A stretch of 34,138 nt of DNA, taken from assembly GCA_052389755.1 (NCBI GenBank), contig JBQTHP010000039.1, forward strand, positions 1 through 34,138, in the 5' to 3' direction. This document shows, in pieces, positions 29,662-34,138 of the stretch (position 1 is the stretch's first letter; each line of letters opens with the position of its first letter). This DNA comes from JBQTHP01 sp052389755 (lineage in GTDB: Bacteria; Pseudomonadota; Gammaproteobacteria; Steroidobacterales; Steroidobacteraceae). The translations under genes and the position numbers were made by a program. The notes under the pieces were generated by a model. That model saw only the letters and a list, made by a program, of their open reading frames with translations. It had not been told where the DNA came from and did no database searches.

Positions 29662-30384
29662 TTAAGGCGGAGCCTGAAAGCCGCTCGCGCGATAAGTGAG
29701 CACGAGCGTATCGCGGACACCCGTCGTCTGATCCGACTGAATCGGCGTCGTCTCGTGGATCACTTTCGCATCGTCCATGATCAGCGCCGACCACGGCTCC
29801 TGCATCGTGAATCGCACAGCGGCCGGTCCATGTGCATCGAACACGCGTGTCTCTCCGCCTCGGACGTTTCGGCGCGCAACGAGAATCAGCGCGACGAAAT
29901 CGACGCCGTCCCTGTGTGCTCCTTCAGGGGTCGGTCGGCCGATCCCATCCGACGTATCGATGCGGAACTGATGAGCCTCGATGTGCCAGCGCTCGACGGC
30001 ACGCGTGGCTGCAAACAGGTTTCCAATCGAGCGCAGGAGCGCAACCCAGATCGCGCTCGCGGTGACGCCGTCCTCGATCGGGTCGAACCAGCGCTCGATG
30101 CCTCCATGCAGCGCGTTGTAGTCCGTCGACTGCCAGTGCGCCCGATGCGGCACGGCGCGCAGCGCATCCGAAGCGAGCTCGTGCACGAAGCAGCTGTGGC
30201 GCCTCGAACGATATCGTCCGCCGTCGAGTAGATACCCATCTCGCGTCAGCCGATTCCACGACTCGCGCAACGGCTCGAGTGCCGCGATGTCGAGCGTGAG
30301 AATCTCGCACGAGTCGGCCGGCGATAACAGCGCGTAGCCCTCGCGACGGAGCTTCCTGACGACCGACGAGCGCTGTGCGTTCAT
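29662..30384 (-). CDS. 2OG-Fe(II) dioxygenase (PF10014-like)
   Basis: From ATG 30384 (240 residues; earlier ATG-type starts overlap the divergent gene) the protein contains GRPTPEGAHRDGVDFVALIL with the H-x-D iron ligands, ETRVFDAHGPA, and a distal IHETTPI histidine, and ends VLTYRAS with a 2-oxoglutarate-type arginine. The pattern fits the 2OG-Fe dioxygenase family that includes L-isoleucine hydroxylase IDO and BsmA-like proteins. Hydroxylation of a free amino acid is the likely reaction. It is divergent from the tandem YjbR gene and 110 bp upstream of the LysE exporter on the same strand, which would suit modification and export of an amino acid. Confidence 0.85.
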   Translation of the reverse strand: MNAQRSSVVRKLRREGYALLSPADSCEILTLDIAALEPLRESWNRLTRDGYLLDGGRYRSRRHSCFVHELASDALRAVPHRAHWQSTDYNALHGGIERWFDPIEDGVTASAIWVALLRSIGNLFAATRAVERWHIEAHQFRIDTSDGIGRPTPEGAHRDGVDFVALILVARRNVRGGETRVFDAHGPAAVRFTMQEPWSALIMDDAKVIHETTPIQSDQTTGVRDTLVLTYRASGFQAPP

Positions 30385-30448
30385 CGAGACGGACTTGGAG
30401 ACGGGGCGAGCCACGCCTGTAGTATGTGCTACGCGGAGGCGCGTCTGA

Positions 30449-31096
30449 ATGGCCAAAGACATCAATCAGGCAGTGTGCGAAGTGTGCGTACGCGGTAAAA
30501 CTTTTGCGACCTACGTCGTCAATCATCATGGCGACGATCGTGTCGCGCTCTGGTTGAACGCGTCAGCCGGTGCGCAGGAGCACTACACGCGGTCGGAGGC
30601 CAGGCACTTCTTCGTGCCGCCCTATGTCGGCCCGCGAGGTTGGCTCGGCGTAAGCCTCACCACGGGACTGTCGTGGAAACGGATCGCCGCGCTGGTGCGC
30701 CAGGCCTATGAAAAGGTCGCGCCCACGCGGCTTATCGATACGATCGGCAAGACGATCGAGATCTCGCCGCCGAAGGAGAAACTGTCGCCGAGTCAGATCG
30801 ATCCGATGCAGTCGCCGCGCGCGCAGCGCGCGCTGAAGCCACTGCGGAAGGTCGCCTACTACCTCGGCGATCGGCTCAAGGTGGCATTCTGGGTCGGTCT
30901 GGATCAGCAAGGCTTACTCACGGCCGACTCTCGCTACGAGATTCCGGCGTACATGGGTCACAACGGCTGGATCGCGCTCGATGTCACTGAGAAGTGCGAT
31001 TGGGATGAAGTGCGTGCGTGCGCGCTCGACAGTTACCGGCATTTCGCGCTGAAGCGAATGCGCAGCAAGCTCGTCCAAAGCGCCAGCTGGGGGTGA
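30449..31096 (+). CDS. Tandem MmcQ/YjbR-domain protein
   Basis: The 215-residue protein contains two copies of the MmcQ/YjbR (DUF419) fold. Copy 1 spans about 10-95 (KTFATYVVNH, HFFVPPYVGPRGWLGVSL, WKRIAALVRQAYEKVAP). Copy 2 spans about 130-205 (LKVAFWVGLDQ, YEIPAYMGHNGWIALDV, WDEVRACALDSYRHFA). The family normally has a single domain of about 115 residues, so this is an internal duplication. The fold is thought to bind DNA or ligands, but its function is not established. GCGGAGG lies 9 bp before ATG 30449. Confidence 0.85.
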   Translation: MAKDINQAVCEVCVRGKTFATYVVNHHGDDRVALWLNASAGAQEHYTRSEARHFFVPPYVGPRGWLGVSLTTGLSWKRIAALVRQAYEKVAPTRLIDTIGKTIEISPPKEKLSPSQIDPMQSPRAQRALKPLRKVAYYLGDRLKVAFWVGLDQQGLLTADSRYEIPAYMGHNGWIALDVTEKCDWDEVRACALDSYRHFALKRMRSKLVQSASWG

Positions 31097-31173
31097 AGAC
31101 CGAACGGGCAGCGGCGTGAAGAATCTCTTAGCGCGATGTCTCCATTTCTAATTTCTCGCCACTCAGGTACACG

Positions 31174-32058
31174 ATGAACGCGGAAATCAAGAGTCCCAAT
31201 ACGCGCACTACCCTGCGCCCCGGCCGCGCCGATGACGCCGCTGAGGCTGGGCGCATCGCCTACGAGGCGTTCAGGGACATCGCCATGCGCCACAGCTTTC
31301 CGCCGGACTTTCCGTCGCCCGATGTCGCGACTGGCCTGGTTCAGCACCTGCTGTCGCGCACGGACGTCTATTCGGTGACTGCGGAGCGCGATGGCCGCGT
31401 GATCGGCAGCAACTTTCTATGGGAAAGCGATGCGATCGCAGGAGTCGGTCCGATCACGGTGGACCCGGCAGTGCAAGACGGCACCGTCGGCCGTGAGCTG
31501 ATGCGCGCGGTGCTCGACCGCGCAGCTGATCGCAAGTTCGTCGGCGTGCGTCTGGTCCAGTCGGCGTATCACAACCGCTCGCTCGCGCTGTATAGCAAGC
31601 TCGGCTTCGATGCGCGCGAGCCGCTGTCCGCATTGCAGGGCCCTCCGCTCGGGATTCGAGTGCAGGGACGTGACGTGCGCGCTGCCACTCCTGCCGATCT
31701 CGACGCTTGCGATGCGCTGGGTGCACGCATTCTCGGTCACAGCCGCGTCAACGAATTGCGCGGCGCGGTCGGTCTCGGGCAAGCGATGGTGGTCGAGAAC
31801 GCGGGGCGCATCACCGGCTATACCACGGGCGTCGGCTTCTTCGGCCATTCGGTCGCCGAAAGCAACGAGGACCTGCAGGCCCTTATCGGTGCCGCTCCGG
31901 AGATCTCAGGACCCGGGCTGCTCCTGCCGACGCGCAATGCGAGCGTGCTCCGCTGGTGCCTGGCGCACGGACTACGCGTCGTGCAGCCGATGACGTTGAT
32001 GAGCCTCGGCGCGTACACCGAACCGACCGGCGCTTACCTGCCGTCCGTTCTCTACTGA
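31174..32058 (+). CDS. GNAT-family N-acetyltransferase with two domains
   Basis: The 294-residue protein begins with a typical GNAT domain (TTLRPGRADDAAEAGRIAYE, ITVDPAVQDGTVGRELMRAV with the acetyl-CoA loop, then YHNRSLALYSKLGFDAREPL). A second, degenerate GNAT-like half from about residue 165 (DVRAATPADLDACDALGARI) carries no clear R/Q-x-x-G-x-G loop. Such two-domain proteins use only the first half for catalysis. The acceptor substrate is unknown. It stands alone on the plus strand, 77 bp after the YjbR gene. Confidence 0.88.
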   Translation: MNAEIKSPNTRTTLRPGRADDAAEAGRIAYEAFRDIAMRHSFPPDFPSPDVATGLVQHLLSRTDVYSVTAERDGRVIGSNFLWESDAIAGVGPITVDPAVQDGTVGRELMRAVLDRAADRKFVGVRLVQSAYHNRSLALYSKLGFDAREPLSALQGPPLGIRVQGRDVRAATPADLDACDALGARILGHSRVNELRGAVGLGQAMVVENAGRITGYTTGVGFFGHSVAESNEDLQALIGAAPEISGPGLLLPTRNASVLRWCLAHGLRVVQPMTLMSLGAYTEPTGAYLPSVLY

Positions 32059-32121
32059 ACCGCGTACGTCGGGTCCTCATCACACCCAGCGTTGGGAGCT
32101 CGGCGACGCTACTCTATTCAT

Positions 32122-32664
32122 ATGAAGACCTGGATCGCGCTCTTCCGCGGCATCAACGTCGGCGGTAATCAAAAACTGCCGATGAAAGAGCTGCGGGAAC
32201 TACTCGAGAGCATCGGATGCTCCGACGTAACGACATACATTCAAAGCGGCAACGCCGTGTTCCGTAGCCCCGTCGCCGACGCGTCGCGTTTGGCCACGCG
32301 TATCTCGAAGGCCGTGGCGACGGGCCACGGCTTCGAGCCGCGCGTGCTGGTACTGAGTCGCGATGAGATACAGAAGGCCGCGGCTGCGAACCCTTTCGCG
32401 AAGGCCGCAGCGGCGGTGCCTAAGTCGGTACACCTTTTCTTCCTCGCCAGCCCACCGAAAAGCCCGAACATCGAGTCGTTGGAGAGCGTCAAGGCCGCAA
32501 CGGAAGCCTTCGCGCTCAACGGCCGAACGTTCTATCTGCACACGCCGGACGGCTTCGGGACATCGAAGCTCGCCGAGCGCGCCGAACGCCTCTTGGGTGT
32601 CGAGGCGACGGCGCGCAACTGGCGCACCGTCACGACGCTGCTCGAGATGACGACAGCGTCGTAA
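32122..32664 (+). CDS. DUF1697 protein
   Basis: From ATG 32122 the 180-residue protein carries the DUF1697 hallmarks: WIALFRGINVGGNQKLPMKE at the N-terminus, VTTYIQSGNAVFRSP, and the terminal ATARNWRTVTTLLEM. Function of the family is unknown. An in-frame start at 32092 lacks family-like sequence and is rejected. Confidence 0.93.
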   Translation: MKTWIALFRGINVGGNQKLPMKELRELLESIGCSDVTTYIQSGNAVFRSPVADASRLATRISKAVATGHGFEPRVLVLSRDEIQKAAAANPFAKAAAAVPKSVHLFFLASPPKSPNIESLESVKAATEAFALNGRTFYLHTPDGFGTSKLAERAERLLGVEATARNWRTVTTLLEMTTAS

Positions 32665-32691
32665 CTGATCGCCGCGCGCTATAGTGCGCAT

Positions 32692-32940
32692 ATGGAACCC
32701 GCGACCGGCAAACTCGACATCGACGCGGCTGTGAGAGATCCGGCGGACCACTTCGCGTCGCCGATGGATGTCGTCAGAGACTCGCGCCTGACCAAAGACG
32801 AAAAGCAAAGGATCCTCGAGTCCTGGGCCCGCGACGCTCAGCAACTGTCGCAGGCCGAGGACGAGAACATGCCTGGCAAGGACCGGTCGCGGCTGCAGGA
32901 GGCTCATCTGGCCCTGCTCGAGCTACAGAAGCAGAGTTGA
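32692..32940 (+). CDS. Small conserved protein of unknown function
   Basis: An 82-residue protein whose centre reads FASPMDVVRDSRLTKDEKQR, then ILESWARDAQQLSQAEDENM. The block 'L-T-x-x-E-K-x-x-I-L-x-S-W-x-x-D-A' recurs in short proteobacterial proteins I remember as uncharacterised. TATAGT lies about 13 bp before the ATG and may be its -10 element. It is followed after 10 bp by the Mut7-C gene. Confidence 0.78.
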   Translation: MEPATGKLDIDAAVRDPADHFASPMDVVRDSRLTKDEKQRILESWARDAQQLSQAEDENMPGKDRSRLQEAHLALLELQKQS

Positions 32941-32950
32941 TCGAAGTGCC

Positions 32951-33697
32951 GTGGCCGTCGCCGAATGTGAGTTTCGCTTCTACGAGGAGCTGAACGACTT
33001 CCTGGCGACGGCGCGGCGCAAGTGCGCGTTCCCCTATCGCTTCCGCGGCACACCCGCCGTCAAGGACGCGATCGAGGCGATCGGCGTGCCGCACACCGAG
33101 GTCGATCTCATCCTGGTCGATGGCGTGTCGGTGCGCTTCTCGCACAAGCTGCGCGGCGGCGAGCGCGTGGCCGTGTACCCGACGTTCGAAAGACTCGATA
33201 TCGCGCCGCTCGCCCGGCTGCGCCCTGCTCCGCTTCGGACCCCGCGCTTCGTGGCCGACGTGCACCTGGGGACGTTGGCGCGCTATCTGCGACTGCTGGG
33301 CTTCGATACGCGTTACGACAACCGAGCCGAGGATGCCGAGCTCGTGCGTCGCTCGGTGACCGAACGGCGCATTCTCCTGAGCCGCGACGTAGGGCTTCTC
33401 AAGCATAAGGTCCTGACGCACGCGCATTACGTGCGTGCGACGGATCCGGCGCGTCAACTGGAGGAGATCGTGCGGACGCTCGATCTCGGTCCAAGGATCA
33501 AACCCTTTACGCGCTGCATGCTTTGCAACGGGCCCTTGCGCCGCGTCCGGAAAGAAAGAGTCGCAGAGCAGCTGCCTGCGCGCGTACGCGAAAGCGTTCG
33601 CCGCGTCGGGCAATGCGGCGCTTGCCGCCGTCTGTACTGGTCCGGAAGCCACTTCGAGCGCTTGGCGCGAATCGTCGCGGACAACACGCCGCCCTGA
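32951..33697 (+). CDS. Mut7-C RNase-like protein with ubiquitin-like N-terminus
   Basis: The 248-residue protein starts at GTG 32951. Residues 1-85 look like a ThiS/MoaD-type ubiquitin-like domain (EFRFYEELNDFLATARRK, VPHTEVDLILVDG). From about 95 a Mut7-C PIN-like domain begins: RFVADVHLGTLARYLRLLGF, ILLSRDVGLLKHK, and a C-terminal zinc ribbon CMLCNGPLRRV plus CGACRRLYW. The family is thought to act as an RNase, with acidic residues such as the Asp in FVADVHLG and the Asp in LSRDVGLL. The two-domain fusion is a known architecture. RNA substrate unknown. Confidence 0.88.
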   Translation: MAVAECEFRFYEELNDFLATARRKCAFPYRFRGTPAVKDAIEAIGVPHTEVDLILVDGVSVRFSHKLRGGERVAVYPTFERLDIAPLARLRPAPLRTPRFVADVHLGTLARYLRLLGFDTRYDNRAEDAELVRRSVTERRILLSRDVGLLKHKVLTHAHYVRATDPARQLEEIVRTLDLGPRIKPFTRCMLCNGPLRRVRKERVAEQLPARVRESVRRVGQCGACRRLYWSGSHFERLARIVADNTPP

Positions 33698-33854
33698 TCG
33701 ATCCCGGGGCCGCGGTCATCACGTTCACCGATGGGTCGAGCGGTATCTACCTGTTCGCGCTCGCAGTCTGAGCGGCGAGTTCCCCAACCGCCGGAAAAAG
33801 GTTCTATGCATGCCCGCGAGATGCGCGCGTAATCTTCGCGGTCCTATACTGGTC

Positions 33855-34138
33855 ATGGCGTATCGACGCGGGTTGAAGACGCTTCACCGGCAGCACGCCC
33901 TCGATGCCTCGATGCAGTCGCAGGATGACCGCGAGTTGGAGCACGCGCTCGCGCAATTGCCCCTCGAGCAGCGCCTGAAACTGACCTTCGAGTACTTCGA
34001 CCCTGACGACGACGACGTGGACGAGGATCAACAGAACCGCTTCAGTCTGATCTACGAGCTCGCGCCCATCGAGTTCCTGCAGCTGCGCGCCGGCGCGCGC
34101 GTGTACGACGGCATTCCACAGAATGCGCTGCAAAATCG
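33855..34138 (+). CDS. 5' part of an unrecognised gene (runs off the window)
   Basis: ATG 33855, preceded by TATACT (33844-33849), a possible -10, opens a frame of at least 94 codons to the end of the window. The protein starts MAYRRGLKTLHRQHALDASM, then has an acidic loop (FDPDDDDVDEDQQ) and FSLIYELAPIEFLQLRAG. I do not recognise it. The 157 bp before it (33698-33854) show nothing else. Confidence 0.6.
   Translation, partial: MAYRRGLKTLHRQHALDASMQSQDDRELEHALAQLPLEQRLKLTFEYFDPDDDDVDEDQQNRFSLIYELAPIEFLQLRAGARVYDGIPQNALQN

Noticed and set aside
1..34138. CRISPR arrays, rRNA genes, complete insertion sequences or an integrase
   Set aside because: I saw no regularly spaced repeats, no rRNA-like sequence, and only a transposase C-terminus.

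Overview
The window is high-GC DNA with tightly packed, often overlapping genes. It has two large TonB-dependent receptors, many exported amidohydrolase or cupin enzymes, and gammaproteobacterial-type small families (DUF1778/GNAT, VapBC, MmcQ/YjbR, DUF899, Mut7-C). This suggests a catabolically versatile soil or freshwater proteobacterium, most like Steroidobacteraceae-type Gammaproteobacteria. The taxonomic call is an impression from gene content, not a measurement.

Region 1 (1-6.7 kb): the end of an unknown gene, then a TonB receptor and a MarR regulator on the minus strand, divergent from two translationally coupled, secreted amidohydrolases. A degraded DUF1929 (galactose-oxidase-type C-terminal) remnant follows. 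A 114-bp near-identical direct repeat (142-255 and 6520-6633) brackets this module.

Region 2 (6.7-10.6 kb): a graveyard of mobile DNA. It holds two copies of a 19-nt sequence resembling the oriIS of ISCR/IS91-type rolling-circle elements, each directly upstream of a toxin-antitoxin operon (VapBC and a TacAT-like DUF1778/GNAT pair). It also holds the C-terminus of an IS91-family transposase, truncated ends of several genes (an unknown protein, an FAD monooxygenase, an aldehyde dehydrogenase, a DUF4143 ATPase), and the 3' half of a tRNA-Thr(TGT) gene that looks like an integration scar.

Region 3 (10.66-25.1 kb): a coherent catabolic locus. A six-gene minus-strand operon encodes an exported cupin, a Tat-exported VOC protein, a hydantoinase/dihydropyrimidinase-like hydrolase, aconitase-type large and small subunits, and an isocitrate-lyase-fold C-C lyase. 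A FadR-type GntR regulator is divergent from it. A second minus-strand operon carries a small coiled-coil protein, a methyltransferase and a second VOC protein. It is divergent from an MFS transporter, which is followed by a second exported cupin and a TonB receptor. Three intergenic regions carry the same 20-nt motif, AAC(G/T)(A/T)AGATAACCTNGT(A/T)GC, always in the same orientation relative to the operon it precedes. This defines a likely local regulon. A plausible logic is outer-membrane uptake, periplasmic cupin/VOC steps, MFS import, ring or imide hydrolysis, hydration of an unsaturated dicarboxylate, and aldol-type cleavage. The substrate is unknown.

Region 4 (25.1-34.1 kb): ordinary accessory genes. 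These are three small CxxC proteins, an ArsR/SRPBCC/DUF899 cluster, small membrane and outer-membrane proteins, a LysE exporter that seems to lack a helix, a 2OG-Fe dioxygenase, a tandem YjbR protein, an acetyltransferase, DUF1697, a Mut7-C RNase-like protein with a ubiquitin-like domain, and a gene running off the right end.
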